Source: Bacteroidales bacterium (GTDB lineage: Bacteria; Bacteroidota; Bacteroidia; Bacteroidales; JAADJA01). Taken from it: a stretch of 36,189 nucleotides of DNA. This document shows, in pieces, positions 1 to 9,604 of this stretch; the stretch's first letter is position 1; every line of letters begins with the position of its first letter. The stretch is from NCBI GenBank assembly GCA_016783885.1, contig JADHVR010000037.1:1-36189 (forward strand), read 5' to 3'. The notes below the pieces were generated by a model, which saw only the letters and a list, made by a program, of their open reading frames with translations, ran no database searches and was not told the DNA's origin. The translations under genes and the position numbers were made by a program.

Positions 1-382
1 AATAACCGAAAAGGTATTTTTTACAAATATCCGGGAAGTTGGTTTCCAGGCTGTCTGCAAGGTCGATGATCTGCTGGTAGGTATGGTAGGCTTCTTCTGT
101 GAGCCAGAAGTTTTGATTGTATTTATTCAAATCCTCAATTTGAATTTCGTATTCAATACCCAAATCCTGTATTTTTTCAAGCTCTTTTGGGATTACATAA
201 GCTATAATATGGTTATAAGCCGGGCCATAGAAATCAGTGTTGAGCTTTAGTGCATAAAGCTGTTGCGCTTGTTCGGGACTGTTTACCTGGATTTTGACCT
301 GCATCTCTCCCGGACGCCAGCCGTCGGCGAAGGATAGTGTAAATGCGAAAACTAAGAAAATACTTAGTAATAGTTTTTTCAT
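1..382 (-). CDS. Secreted M14-type zinc carboxypeptidase, N-terminal part (runs off window)
   Basis: The reading frame opens at an ATG at 382 and stays open for 127 codons to the window edge, so the 3' part is missing. The first 20 residues form a signal peptide (two Lys, then a hydrophobic run ending SFA). Residues about 25-95 look like the propeptide seen in bacterial M14 carboxypeptidases. The segment EAYHTYQQIIDLADSL followed by FPDICKKY matches the usual start of the M14 catalytic domain in secreted Bacteroidota enzymes. The zinc ligands (HxxE and a later His) would lie outside the window, so activity cannot be judged. It probably acts outside the cell or in the periplasm on peptides, and a T9SS tail would be expected at its missing C-terminus. 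It follows the hybrid kinase on the same strand after 157 bp and probably has its own promoter. Confidence 0.72.
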   Translation of the reverse strand, partial: MKKLLLSIFLVFAFTLSFADGWRPGEMQVKIQVNSPEQAQQLYALKLNTDFYGPAYNHIIAYVIPKELEKIQDLGIEYEIQIEDLNKYNQNFWLTEEAYHTYQQIIDLADSLETNFPDICKKYLFGY

Positions 383-539
383 AATATCTACAAATTAAAT
401 GACGAAATTGTACCGGATTTAATATAAAACTTTTAAAGTATCAAATACTCAGTAAAAATATAACGAATATTCGAATGTTACCGTATTTCAGGCGATTTTC
501 AAAAAGACATTTCAATTGTTTGAATGGTTGCATACATTA

Positions 540-3500
540 TTATATATATCTGTTTATTAACTCAAGTAAATTGTCAACGCTTACAGGCTTGGATATGTAA
601 TCGTCACATCCGGCTTCCAGACATCTTTCTTTTTCATCTGACATTGCATAAGCTGTTTGAGCAATAATGGAAACATTTTTATTAAATTGTTTTATTTGTC
701 TGGTTGCAGTACAGCCATCCATTTCAGGTAATTGGATATCCATCAGGATAAGGTCAAAATCATTTTTTTTACATAATTCAATAGCTTCATTACCACTGAT
801 TGCCCTTTTCATCAGGATTTGTGTTTTTTTTAAAACAGATTTAAAAAATAAAAAACTCTGATCATTATCCTCTACTATCAAAATTTTTTTGTTTTTCCAA
901 TTATATATTTTCGAAGTAGTTTTTTTATTATTTTTATCATAATATCCGGCTGAAATATTAACAGGATTATAAGGTATTATAAAATAAAATGTCGATCCCT
1001 GACCGGGGGTTGATTTAACCCAAATCCTGCCACCTAAAATTTCGACCATCTTTTTAGTAATGGTCAAACCCAAACCGGTTCCTCCGTAAATTTTTGTATC
1101 AGATATATTTGCCTGCCGAAAACTTTCGAAAATAATCTCCAGTTTTTCTTTAGGAATACCAATACCCGTATCCCTTACATAAAATTGAATTTGCGGATTT
1201 TTTTTATTGAAATCTGTTGAAAATCCGAATTCAACCAATCCAAAATCAGTAAATTTAATAGCATTGCTAATCAGGTTTCTGATAATTTGCTTGAACCTGT
1301 CGATATCAGTATATATCACAACCTTTTCACCTCCATCAGGTTTATTGTATTTTAGTTTCAGCCCGGTTTTATCTTTTTTGGTTTTTACAAATTCATTGTA
1401 TGAATCATAGATTTCAGATAAGATGTTATCAAGAAAATACTGTGATTTGAATACCTTTAATTGTCCGGCTTCAATTTTTGAAATATCTATGATATCATCA
1501 ATCAGATTTAAAAGGTCATTACCGCTGTTTTGAATAAGGCTAATGTAATGTTCTCGCTCATCTTCGGTAAGTTGATAATCGGAAAGCAGTTGAGAGAAAC
1601 CGATAATGGCATTCATAGGTGTTCTTATTTCATGCGACATATTTGCAAGAAATGCAGATTTAAGTTTATCAGATTCCTCTGCTTTTTCCTTTGCATTGAT
1701 GAGGTCTTGTTCCATTTTTTTCCTGGCGGTAATATCTTCTTTCATTGCAATAAAGTGCGTAATTTCTCCCTTATCATTTTTTAAAGGGAATATATAAGCA
1801 GATTCCCAATAAATCTCACCATTTTTTTTCATATTACGGAATTCACCATGCCATTCTTTCCCCGAAGTAATTGTTTCCCAAAGAGTAGTATAGGTTTCTT
1901 CAGGAGTTTTTCCCGATTTAAGAATTCGTGAATTTTTTCCGATCACCTCGTCATACGAATAACCTGTAATTTCACAGAACTTAGGATTCACATATTCAAT
2001 ATTTCCATCCAGATTTGTAATTTCAACTATTGTCGGGCTTTGTTCAACAGAACGTGATAACTTCCTGATTTCTTCTTCCGCTTTTTTTCGTTCGGTAATA
2101 TCCTGGGCAAAAGCGATCACTACTTCCTGCCCGAAATATATTCCGTTATTAAGTCTTACTTCTTTAGGAAACACCCTGCCGTTTTTATCAATGCCCCAGA
2201 ACTCGAATCTTTGAGGTTCACCTGCAAAAGCCTTTTGTACGTATTTTATAATTTCCTCCATATTATTTTTACCCGGCGCCGACAGAAACTCCGGTGTTTT
2301 GCCAATGAAATATTCCCTTGGGTATCCATACATTTTAACGGCTCCCTCGTTTACATCGACAAACCTACCTTCAGTATCCTGAATATAAATCGCATCAGTA
2401 GCATTATTAAACAATCCCTTGTAACTCTCTTCGGAGTTTTTCAGGTCTTCTTCAGTTTTTTTTATTTCGGTTATATCTCTTATCGTACCTATTATTCCTG
2501 CCGGGTTACCCGTTTCATCATTAAAAAGTGTGTTTTGCATTAGTGAAGGAAAAACAGAACCATCCTTTCTTACATGCCATATCTCCCCGCTAAAGCTGCC
2601 GGATTCTTTAATTTGTTGATTGGCTGCTTTTACAGCCGGCATCTGTTCGTGTGTATGAAATATTGAAAGATGTTTTCCCAACAGTTCCTTAGGTGTATAA
2701 CCATGCATCAAGGCGAAGGCATTATTTATGAAAAGAACAAAACCGTCAAGATCAGTCAATGCCAATCCCTCGCTGCTTTGTTCTACAACTGATGATAACC
2801 TGCGTAATTTTTCTTCTCTGATTTTTCGTCCTGTTATATCATCTGCAACACATATTATACCTACTTTTCTGTCAGGCAGTATAATTCTGCTTTCACGTAA
2901 TTCCATATAGGAGAACGAACCATCTTTTCGGACACTTTTTTCAATGTGTTTTAATATTTTGCCGTCAAGGATTTGCTTAATGTTTTTATCAACCCGGGCC
3001 AAACTCTCGGAATGAGCAAGGATGTGGACTTTTTTCCCGATAAGCTCATCATATTCATATCCTACGGTTTTACAATAAGCCGGATTTGCATCTATGATGG
3101 TCCCGTTACTATCTTCAAGCATGATTCCTCCGGGTGCTATATTAAAAAGAGTGCGGTATTGTTCTTCTTTTTCTCTGATTGCCAGTTCTGCTTCTTTTCG
3201 TTCAGTAATATCTTCAACAATTCCATCATAATATATAGCTTTACCTGTTTTATCTTTTACAACCACAGTTGAAACCGAACCGATAAAAACAGTTCCGTTT
3301 TTTTTCTTTAATTGTAATTCCTGGTTTTTAACAAATCCTTTTTTTTGAATTGTTTTATCGAATTTTGCCCTGTCATCAGGGTTCATATATAAATCAGAGA
3401 CATTTATTGAAAACAATTCTTCTTTGTTTTTATAACCGAACATTTTAATCAAAGCAGGATTTACTTCAATAAACCAGCCTTTTGTACCGGGAGTGCTTCT

Positions 3501-4070
3501 GAATAATCCGACATTCAAATTATTTGTAAGTGTTCTGTACTTTTCCACTTCGGCTTTAGTTGCTTCCTGTGCAAGTTTTCGGTCGGTAATGTCTCTGCAT
3601 ATTATTCGCATCTCATGGATTTCACCTTTATTATTAAATACTAATTGAGTGCGTTCATGTACGTTTATAACAGAGCCATCTTTACGGACTTTCCGAAAAT
3701 CTAATTCACTTCTCTCAATCTTTTTATTAATTATTTCCGAAATCCTTTTTCTTACCTTGGATAAATCATCCTTATAAACCACAACCCACACCGGTTTTCC
3801 AATCAGTCCTTCTTTTAAATAACCAAGATATTCGGCTCCGAATTTATTCACTGAGATAATTGTTCCATCCGGTTTAACAGAATAAAACATATCAGGAGCA
3901 TTATCATAAAGGTCAATATATTGTGCCTCTCTTTTTTTCAATACCTCAAAAATTAACTTTGTATCAGCAATATTTTGTTTATTACTATTTTCCTCTAATT
4001 TGTCTATTCTGCATTGCAATTTATCAAGTTCCGTGAAAAGTTGTTGTTTTGTCATCTTATTGTAATCCAT
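540..4070 (-). CDS. Soluble hybrid histidine kinase with six PAS domains
   Basis: The protein has 1176 residues. After a short N-terminal coiled coil come six PAS/PAC units at roughly 48-164, 178-292, 304-415, 426-536, 550-662 and 672-784, most ending in a DITxRK-type PAC motif. A HisKA domain follows with the phospho-acceptor His at about 813 (MSHEIRTP). The HATPase_c domain has its N box near 932 and DTGIGIP at 967-973. A C-terminal receiver domain spans about 1061-1176 with the acceptor Asp near 1111 (LILMDIQLPEMDG). No transmembrane helix or signal peptide is visible, so it should be a cytoplasmic sensor. Ligands or cofactors of the PAS domains cannot be read from the sequence. No HPt or DNA-binding output domain is attached and no response-regulator gene lies nearby, so the output is unknown. 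It starts 67 bp after mreD on the same strand and may be co-transcribed with it. Confidence 0.93.
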   Translation of the reverse strand: MDYNKMTKQQLFTELDKLQCRIDKLEENSNKQNIADTKLIFEVLKKREAQYIDLYDNAPDMFYSVKPDGTIISVNKFGAEYLGYLKEGLIGKPVWVVVYKDDLSKVRKRISEIINKKIERSELDFRKVRKDGSVINVHERTQLVFNNKGEIHEMRIICRDITDRKLAQEATKAEVEKYRTLTNNLNVGLFRSTPGTKGWFIEVNPALIKMFGYKNKEELFSINVSDLYMNPDDRAKFDKTIQKKGFVKNQELQLKKKNGTVFIGSVSTVVVKDKTGKAIYYDGIVEDITERKEAELAIREKEEQYRTLFNIAPGGIMLEDSNGTIIDANPAYCKTVGYEYDELIGKKVHILAHSESLARVDKNIKQILDGKILKHIEKSVRKDGSFSYMELRESRIILPDRKVGIICVADDITGRKIREEKLRRLSSVVEQSSEGLALTDLDGFVLFINNAFALMHGYTPKELLGKHLSIFHTHEQMPAVKAANQQIKESGSFSGEIWHVRKDGSVFPSLMQNTLFNDETGNPAGIIGTIRDITEIKKTEEDLKNSEESYKGLFNNATDAIYIQDTEGRFVDVNEGAVKMYGYPREYFIGKTPEFLSAPGKNNMEEIIKYVQKAFAGEPQRFEFWGIDKNGRVFPKEVRLNNGIYFGQEVVIAFAQDITERKKAEEEIRKLSRSVEQSPTIVEITNLDGNIEYVNPKFCEITGYSYDEVIGKNSRILKSGKTPEETYTTLWETITSGKEWHGEFRNMKKNGEIYWESAYIFPLKNDKGEITHFIAMKEDITARKKMEQDLINAKEKAEESDKLKSAFLANMSHEIRTPMNAIIGFSQLLSDYQLTEDEREHYISLIQNSGNDLLNLIDDIIDISKIEAGQLKVFKSQYFLDNILSEIYDSYNEFVKTKKDKTGLKLKYNKPDGGEKVVIYTDIDRFKQIIRNLISNAIKFTDFGLVEFGFSTDFNKKNPQIQFYVRDTGIGIPKEKLEIIFESFRQANISDTKIYGGTGLGLTITKKMVEILGGRIWVKSTPGQGSTFYFIIPYNPVNISAGYYDKNNKKTTSKIYNWKNKKILIVEDNDQSFLFFKSVLKKTQILMKRAISGNEAIELCKKNDFDLILMDIQLPEMDGCTATRQIKQFNKNVSIIAQTAYAMSDEKERCLEAGCDDYISKPVSVDNLLELINRYI

Positions 4071-4137
4071 AATTAAAATGTGTTATGTGCAGTTAAAATA
4101 ATAATGATTTATACAACGAAATAATAATTTTCAAAGG

Positions 4138-4650
4138 TTATTTAGAGGGTTTAATAAACAAGTATTGAGTAAGCAATACAAGCAACAGGGTGAAGATAGT
4201 ACTGTAAATAACTCTTTGTAAAGTACCGAAAAAATCGGATAATCTGAATACTTCAATATAGAATAAAGCAAGGTTATGAATAAAAATGAGGATAAGGGCA
4301 TAAGTAAAGAACCATCGAAAACCCAAATCCCTGATTGAGGGCTGCATTCCAGCCTCGTATTCTTTTTTGGAGGCAATGCTTTTTATAATCATTGGCCTGA
4401 AAAAAGCCATTAATACAGAAGAAGCTGCATGCATTCCCGGAGTGCCCGAAAACATATCAACTCCCATTCCTAATAAAAAAGAAGATATCAGGAGAAGCCA
4501 GCCAGGTGTTTCAAAAGGAAGTAATAAAATGAAGTAAACATATAAGTATGGATTTATATACCCGCCAAAATTGATTCTGTTGAGTATCAAAACCTGCAAT
4601 AAGATTAAAATGAAAAACCTGAGTATGTTTTTTAGATATAAATTACTCAT
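4138..4650 (-). CDS. mreD: Rod shape-determining protein MreD
   Basis: This is a 170-residue, very hydrophobic protein with about five membrane-spanning segments, the usual size and character of MreD. The assignment rests mainly on position, because MreD sequences diverge strongly: its ATG overlaps the end of mreC by 8 bp, and mreB lies just upstream. MreD is an inner-membrane part of the elongasome that works with MreC to couple cytoplasmic MreB filaments to peptidoglycan synthesis along the side wall. A motif GMGVDMFSGTPG sits in a loop typical of the family. In many Bacteroidota genomes mrdA (PBP2) and rodA follow; here a PAS kinase follows instead. Confidence 0.9.
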   Translation of the reverse strand: MSNLYLKNILRFFILILLQVLILNRINFGGYINPYLYVYFILLLPFETPGWLLLISSFLLGMGVDMFSGTPGMHAASSVLMAFFRPMIIKSIASKKEYEAGMQPSIRDLGFRWFFTYALILIFIHNLALFYIEVFRLSDFFGTLQRVIYSTIFTLLLVLLTQYLFIKPSK

Positions 4651-5458
4651 TATTCTGTAATGTTTCCAACTGTGTCTGTTCCTCTTTCATAAGGTTAATG
4701 ATTACATATACAAAATATATGTTGTTGTAATCAACGGCAAAATTAATTCTGGCTTTGTTGAACTTATCTCCTTGTTTTGAAAAATATTCTTCAACTGTTC
4801 CTATAATAATTCCTTCAGGAAAAATATGTGAATTACCGCTTGTAATAATGGTATCTCCCCTATAAAGCCTTACATGTGTTGGAATATCGGTTAATAATCC
4901 TTTTCTGTAATATGAGCCATCCCATTCAATACTTCCCAGATGCCTGTTTTTTTTAACACGGGCATTGATTTTATTATTAATATGAAGCACTGATATTACA
5001 ATAGAAAAATTTTTTGAAACTTCAATAACCGTTCCCACAATACCTGCAGATGTAATAACTCCCATACCGTTTCTTATTCCATGAATACTTCCTTTATTTA
5101 ACATCATGTAATTCTTTTGTTTGTTCACGGAATTATTTATAACTTTTGCGTTGATATATTGAAAAAGAGTGTCTTTTTGATAGTAAATCAAAGTATCAGT
5201 AATGCGATATGAATCTGATAATAAATCACGTAAGCTTGCATTTTCTTCTACCAAAGAATAATTAGCCTTTTTCAATGAAAAATATTCATCAATGTTGTTG
5301 GAAGTATTAAATATCGAACCGGTAATTTTGTTGGCAGAATTAATGAAAGAAGCCTGTTGATAATTGTTTTGTACAACGAATGAAAAGGAAAAGGCTTCCA
5401 GTAATAAAAAAAGGAAAAAGAAATAATGTTTTAGTATATATGCAAACAGATGTCGCAC
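4643..5458 (-). CDS. mreC: Rod shape-determining protein MreC
   Basis: The protein has 271 residues. It begins with one N-terminal membrane anchor (about residues 11-30), then a predicted coiled-coil stretch (about 55-80), then the periplasmic beta domain (about 100-255) with the conserved pattern NKGSIHGIRNGMGVIT and later GIVGTV. This is the standard MreC layout: a bitopic scaffold in the periplasm that bridges MreB/MreD and the wall synthases. The start codon is GTG at 5458; no ATG is available near the N-terminus, and the anchor begins right after the GTG. It lies 24 bp after mreB and overlaps mreD by 8 bp, so the three genes form one transcription unit. Confidence 0.93.
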   Translation of the reverse strand: MRHLFAYILKHYFFFLFLLLEAFSFSFVVQNNYQQASFINSANKITGSIFNTSNNIDEYFSLKKANYSLVEENASLRDLLSDSYRITDTLIYYQKDTLFQYINAKVINNSVNKQKNYMMLNKGSIHGIRNGMGVITSAGIVGTVIEVSKNFSIVISVLHINNKINARVKKNRHLGSIEWDGSYYRKGLLTDIPTHVRLYRGDTIITSGNSHIFPEGIIIGTVEEYFSKQGDKFNKARINFAVDYNNIYFVYVIINLMKEEQTQLETLQNNE

Positions 5459-5482
5459 TTCTTAATTTATTAAACTAATATC

Positions 5483-6505
5483 TTATTTTATAAGGAAAGT
5501 AAATTTATCAAAGTTTTTCAGTGCTATTCCTGTTCCTCTGGCGATAGCCCTTAGCGGGTCTTCTGCAACATGAACCGGTAATTTTGTTTTCAGATGTAAG
5601 CGTTTATCAAAACCTCTTAACATAGATCCGCCGCCTGCTAAATAAATTCCTGTTCTGAAAATATCTGCCGATAGCTCTGGGGGTGTCATTTCTAAAGCAT
5701 GTAAAACAGCAGCCTCTATTTTTGATATTGACTTATCAAGGCAATGCGCTATTTCGGTATAATTAACTTTTATCTCTTTCGGGATTCCGGTAAGCATATC
5801 GCGCCCATGTACGGCATATTCATTAGGCGGGTTTTCAATTTCAGGCATAGCAGCCCCAACCTCAAATTTAATCCGTTCAGCCGTTCTTTCCCCGATGTTG
5901 ATATTGTGTTGTTTGCGCATGTATTCCTCTATATCTGTATTAAAATCATCACCTGCAATACGGATGGATTTATTGTTTACGATACCGCCCAAAGCAATTA
6001 CAGCAATCTCACTTGTTCCTCCTCCAATGTCGATGATCATGTTTCCTGTAGGCTCCAACACATCAATGCCAATTCCGATAGCAGCAGCCATAGGTTCATG
6101 AATCAGTTTTACTTCCTTGGCGCCGGCTTGTTCTGCTGAATCTTTAACAGCTCTTTCTTCTACTTCAGTAATCCCCGAAGGAATACAAATAACCATTTTA
6201 AGAGCCGGGGGAAATAAAGGTTTTTTTGTCCATACCATTTTGATCATTTCCCTGATCATATATTCAGTAGATTGAAAGTCAGCAATTACACCATCCCTCA
6301 ATGGTCTGATTGTTTTTATGTTTTCATGAGTCTTTCCATGCATCATCATTGCCTTTTTACCAACAGCAATTATTTTGCCTGTATTTCGCTCTAAAGCTAT
6401 TATCGAGGGTTCGTCCACAACTACTTTGTCGTTATAGATGATAATGGTATTTGCCGTACCTAAGTCAATCGCTATTTCTTTGGTTAAAAAGGAAAAAAGA
6501 CCCAT
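5483..6505 (-). CDS. mreB: Rod shape-determining actin homologue MreB
   Basis: The protein has 340 residues, the normal length for MreB. Actin-fold nucleotide motifs are clear: phosphate-1 DLGTANT at 14-20, phosphate-2 DIGGGTSE near 158, and the adenosine motif AGGGSMLRG near the C-terminus. The N-terminal MGLFSFLTKE is a short amphipathic-like segment of the kind that attaches MreB to the membrane. MreB polymerises under the inner membrane and directs side-wall peptidoglycan insertion. It is the first mre gene, 101 bp downstream of purH. That gap holds short direct repeats (ATGACTGRAATGA-like and TAACATATAA-like), and no hairpin terminator is evident, so read-through from purH is possible. 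Confidence 0.97.
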   Translation of the reverse strand: MGLFSFLTKEIAIDLGTANTIIIYNDKVVVDEPSIIALERNTGKIIAVGKKAMMMHGKTHENIKTIRPLRDGVIADFQSTEYMIREMIKMVWTKKPLFPPALKMVICIPSGITEVEERAVKDSAEQAGAKEVKLIHEPMAAAIGIGIDVLEPTGNMIIDIGGGTSEIAVIALGGIVNNKSIRIAGDDFNTDIEEYMRKQHNINIGERTAERIKFEVGAAMPEIENPPNEYAVHGRDMLTGIPKEIKVNYTEIAHCLDKSISKIEAAVLHALEMTPPELSADIFRTGIYLAGGGSMLRGFDKRLHLKTKLPVHVAEDPLRAIARGTGIALKNFDKFTFLIK

Positions 6506-6606
6506 GATTATTATTGATTATTGTTGATTGATTATTAACATATAATTTATAACATATAACAAATAACTTTAAGTATTTTCGCTCATTCCAGTCATTTCAG
6601 TCATTT

Positions 6607-8121
6607 TCAATGTTTAAAATGACGTATTCCGGTAAAAATCATACTCATTCCATGCTTATCGCAAAATTCAATTGAGTCCTTGTCTCTTATCGATCCTCCC
6701 GGTTGAATAACAGCCGTAATCCCTGCATTATGTGCAATTTCAACTGAATCGGAAAACGGGAAGAACGCATCCGATGCCATTACTGCCCCTTTCAGGTTAA
6801 ACCCGAATTCTTTTGCTTTTGTCAGTGCTTGCTTCAGTGCGTCAACCCTTGATGTTTGTCCAACCCCGCTTGCACACAACTGTTTATTCTTTACCAACAC
6901 AATAGCATTTGATTTTGTGTGTTTTACAATTTTATTCGCAAAAATAAGTTCAGTCTTTTCATACTCGCTCGGGAATGATTTTGTTACAACTTTTAAATCC
7001 GCCCCTGTTTCTGTCATTAAATCCTTGTCCTGTTCAATTACTCCATTCAGTATTGATTTGAATTGTTTTTCAGGAAAATCATAAGATTTCTTCAGCAAAA
7101 TTATTCTATTTTTTTTAGACTTAAGCACTTCGAGTGCATTTTTATCATAACCGGGCGCTAAAATAATCTCAAAAAACAATTTATTTATTTCTAAAGCTGT
7201 TTCTGCATCAATAATTTCGTTGGTTATCAGCACGCCGCCAAAAGCTGATACAGGGTCGCCTGCAATGGCGTCTTTCCAGGCATTTATCAATTTGGGTCTG
7301 CTGGCAATACCGCAGGCATTATTGTGTTTTAGAATCGCAAATGTCGGTTCGTCAAATTCATTGATCAGGTTGATGGCGGCATCTAAATCGCCAAGGTTAT
7401 TATAGGAAATTGCTTTTCCATGCAACTGTTCAAATACATCCCCAAGCTCTCCGTAAAAAACACCTTTTTGGTGCGGATTCTCACCATAGCGCAAAACCCT
7501 GGAAGCTGTTATGCTTTTTTTGAAAATATCTTCTTTGTCTTCATTAAAATAATTGAATATGGCAGTATCATAATGTGAAGAAATATTCAAAGCATGGGTG
7601 GCAAAATATTTCCTGTCTTCCAGATTTGAATAACCCTTTTTCCCTTTTAAAATATTAATCAAATCGTCATATTGATTAAAAGAAGGGATAATTAATACAT
7701 CTTTGTAATTTTTCGCAGCAGCCCTGATAAGGGAGATACCTCCTATATCTATTTTTTCAATAATCTCCTGTTCATCATCAGTTGATGCTACTGTTTTTTC
7801 AAACGGATAAAGGTCAACAATAACAAGGTCGATTTCCAGAATATCAAATTCTTTGAATTGCCGGATGTCGCTTTTGATATCCCTCCTTCCCAGGATACCT
7901 CCGAAAATTTTTGGATGTAATGTTTTTACTCTGCCACCTAAAATTGAAGGATAGGATGTCAATGATTCCACTGTAAATGCTTCGATTCCTAATTTGGAGA
8001 TAAAGTCGTACGTGCCTCCGGTAGAATAAATTTTTATTTCCAATTCGCTAAGAATTTTTACAATTTCATCCAACCTGTCTTTATGAAATACAGAAATCAA
8101 GGCGTTTTTAATCTTCTTCAC
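6607..8121 (-). CDS. purH: Bifunctional AICAR transformylase / IMP cyclohydrolase
   Basis: This enzyme carries out the last two steps of de novo purine synthesis, formylating AICAR with 10-formyl-THF and closing the ring to IMP. The protein has 504 residues, close to the family length. The N-terminal MGS-like cyclohydrolase domain (about 1-190) shows STGGTYDFI and GGRVKTLHPKI. The C-terminal transformylase domain shows KHNNACGIA, the family's Lys-His active-site motif, and near the end SDAFFPFSD and IQPGGSIRD. The start is GTG at 8121; no in-frame ATG exists just upstream, and the N-terminal residues KKIKNALISV match the family start. It precedes mreBCD, an arrangement familiar from Bacteroidota, and is divergent from the permease gene at 8245. 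Confidence 0.97.
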   Translation of the reverse strand: MKKIKNALISVFHKDRLDEIVKILSELEIKIYSTGGTYDFISKLGIEAFTVESLTSYPSILGGRVKTLHPKIFGGILGRRDIKSDIRQFKEFDILEIDLVIVDLYPFEKTVASTDDEQEIIEKIDIGGISLIRAAAKNYKDVLIIPSFNQYDDLINILKGKKGYSNLEDRKYFATHALNISSHYDTAIFNYFNEDKEDIFKKSITASRVLRYGENPHQKGVFYGELGDVFEQLHGKAISYNNLGDLDAAINLINEFDEPTFAILKHNNACGIASRPKLINAWKDAIAGDPVSAFGGVLITNEIIDAETALEINKLFFEIILAPGYDKNALEVLKSKKNRIILLKKSYDFPEKQFKSILNGVIEQDKDLMTETGADLKVVTKSFPSEYEKTELIFANKIVKHTKSNAIVLVKNKQLCASGVGQTSRVDALKQALTKAKEFGFNLKGAVMASDAFFPFSDSVEIAHNAGITAVIQPGGSIRDKDSIEFCDKHGMSMIFTGIRHFKH

Positions 8122-8244
8122 AGTATTGTTTATTATTGATATACAACTTAATTTTAAAGATCAGTACAAAGTAACAATTAAATTCGTTTACATAATTACA
8201 AGTATTTATTTAATTTTACACACTGAATATAGAACCTAACGACT

Positions 8245-9486
8245 ATGAAAATATTTCTGAAATTATTACGGGAAAGTTTTGTTTTTGCATTTCAGTCGAT
8301 CATTGTTAACAAAATCAGAACTCTTCTTTCACTTCTGGGAATTACTATCGGTATATTTTCGGTAATATCCGTTCTTACAATTTTCGATTCCATGGAAATA
8401 GCTATTCATAAAAGTATTGATCAATTAGGTGATAACGCTCTTTTTGTTCAAAAGTGGCCCTGGGCAATGGGAGGAGATTATCCCTGGTGGAAATACTGGA
8501 AACGACCTGAGCCTACTTTACAAGACCTCCGTGAAATTCAGCGAAGAAGTACAGCTTCCGAAGCCAGCACTTTTATGTTTTCGGTGAATCGTACTGTAAA
8601 ATACAGAAACAACAGCATTGAGGACATAGATATTATAGCTGTTTCACATGATTTTGAAAAGGTTATGCCTTTTGATCTGGAAGACGGAAGATATTTTACA
8701 CCTATTGAATCAAAGGCTGGAAAAAATGTTACGATATTAGGTAAAGATATTGCAGAAAAATTATTTGCCGGCGCTTCTCCAATAGGTAAACAAATAAAAA
8801 TATTTGGAAGTAAGCTCGAAGTAATCGGCGTGATGAAAAAAGAGGGTGAAGATATGTTTGGCAGTTCTTCCGATGACCAGGTGTTTATTCCAGTTAACTA
8901 TGCCAGAAATTACATTGATATTCAGAATGTCGGCACCACTATTATTGTACGGGCAAAACCCTTTGTTTCGAATGATGAGTTACGCGATGAATTAGTTGGT
9001 ATCATGCGTTCTGTCAGGAAACTTAAGCCAAAGGCAGAAAACGATTTTGCTATTAATGAAACCAGTATAATTTCGAAAGGATTTGATGAATTTTTTGGTG
9101 TCATTGCCTTAATAGGTTGGATTGTAGGCGGTTTTTCTTTGCTGGTCGGTGGATTTGGTATAGCTAATATTATGTTTGTATCGGTAAAAGAGCGTACCAA
9201 TCAAATTGGGATACAAATGTCGCTTGGAGCCAAAAGATTTTTTATACTTTTTCAATTCTTATTTGAGGCAATATTTTTATCACTTTTTGGAGGAATTGTC
9301 GGTTTATTAATTATTTATATCATTGTCCTGCTTTCCCAAAATTTTCCTTTTACATTGCAGCTTACTATCGGAAATATTATTATCGGGATTTCTGTATCGG
9401 TTATTATTGGCTTGATAGCGGGGATAGTACCTTCTTATTTAGCTTCACGTCTTGATCCGGTTGAAGCTATGAGATCAACTTTTTAA
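8245..9486 (+). CDS. FtsX/MacB-type ABC transporter permease
   Basis: The protein has 413 residues. A first transmembrane helix at about 20-45 follows the family signature NKIRTLLSLLGITIG. A large periplasmic MacB_PCD-type domain spans about 50-275. Three C-terminal helices carry the FtsX signature (IMFVSVKERTNQIGIQMSLGA) and end in SRLDPVEAMRS. These are hallmarks of type VII (mechanotransmission) ABC permeases such as MacB and LolC/E relatives. The substrate is unknown. No ATPase, membrane-fusion or outer-membrane partner lies next to it; an ABC ATPase encoded elsewhere must power it. Bacteroidota genomes carry many paralogues of this kind, so a closer assignment is not safe. The periplasmic domain has a Trp-rich stretch (KWPWAMGGDYPWWKYW) just after the first helix. 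Confidence 0.88.
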   Translation: MKIFLKLLRESFVFAFQSIIVNKIRTLLSLLGITIGIFSVISVLTIFDSMEIAIHKSIDQLGDNALFVQKWPWAMGGDYPWWKYWKRPEPTLQDLREIQRRSTASEASTFMFSVNRTVKYRNNSIEDIDIIAVSHDFEKVMPFDLEDGRYFTPIESKAGKNVTILGKDIAEKLFAGASPIGKQIKIFGSKLEVIGVMKKEGEDMFGSSSDDQVFIPVNYARNYIDIQNVGTTIIVRAKPFVSNDELRDELVGIMRSVRKLKPKAENDFAINETSIISKGFDEFFGVIALIGWIVGGFSLLVGGFGIANIMFVSVKERTNQIGIQMSLGAKRFFILFQFLFEAIFLSLFGGIVGLLIIYIIVLLSQNFPFTLQLTIGNIIIGISVSVIIGLIAGIVPSYLASRLDPVEAMRSTF

Positions 9487-9604
9487 ACATACAAATAATA
9501 TTTTCTTATTTAAAACTCTAACAATCAAAGAATAAAAATTTTTGTTAAAAATTCTTTTAAAATCCCTTCGATATTTACTTATCTTTACGCGTTAAAAAAA
9601 TTTT

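Noticed and set aside
5744-6139. Plus-strand frame of 131 codons
   Set aside because: It lies wholly antisense to mreB, whose coding sequence is unmistakable.
8245-9486. MacAB-type drug efflux operon
   Set aside because: There is no adjacent ATPase, membrane-fusion or outer-membrane gene; only the permease is present.
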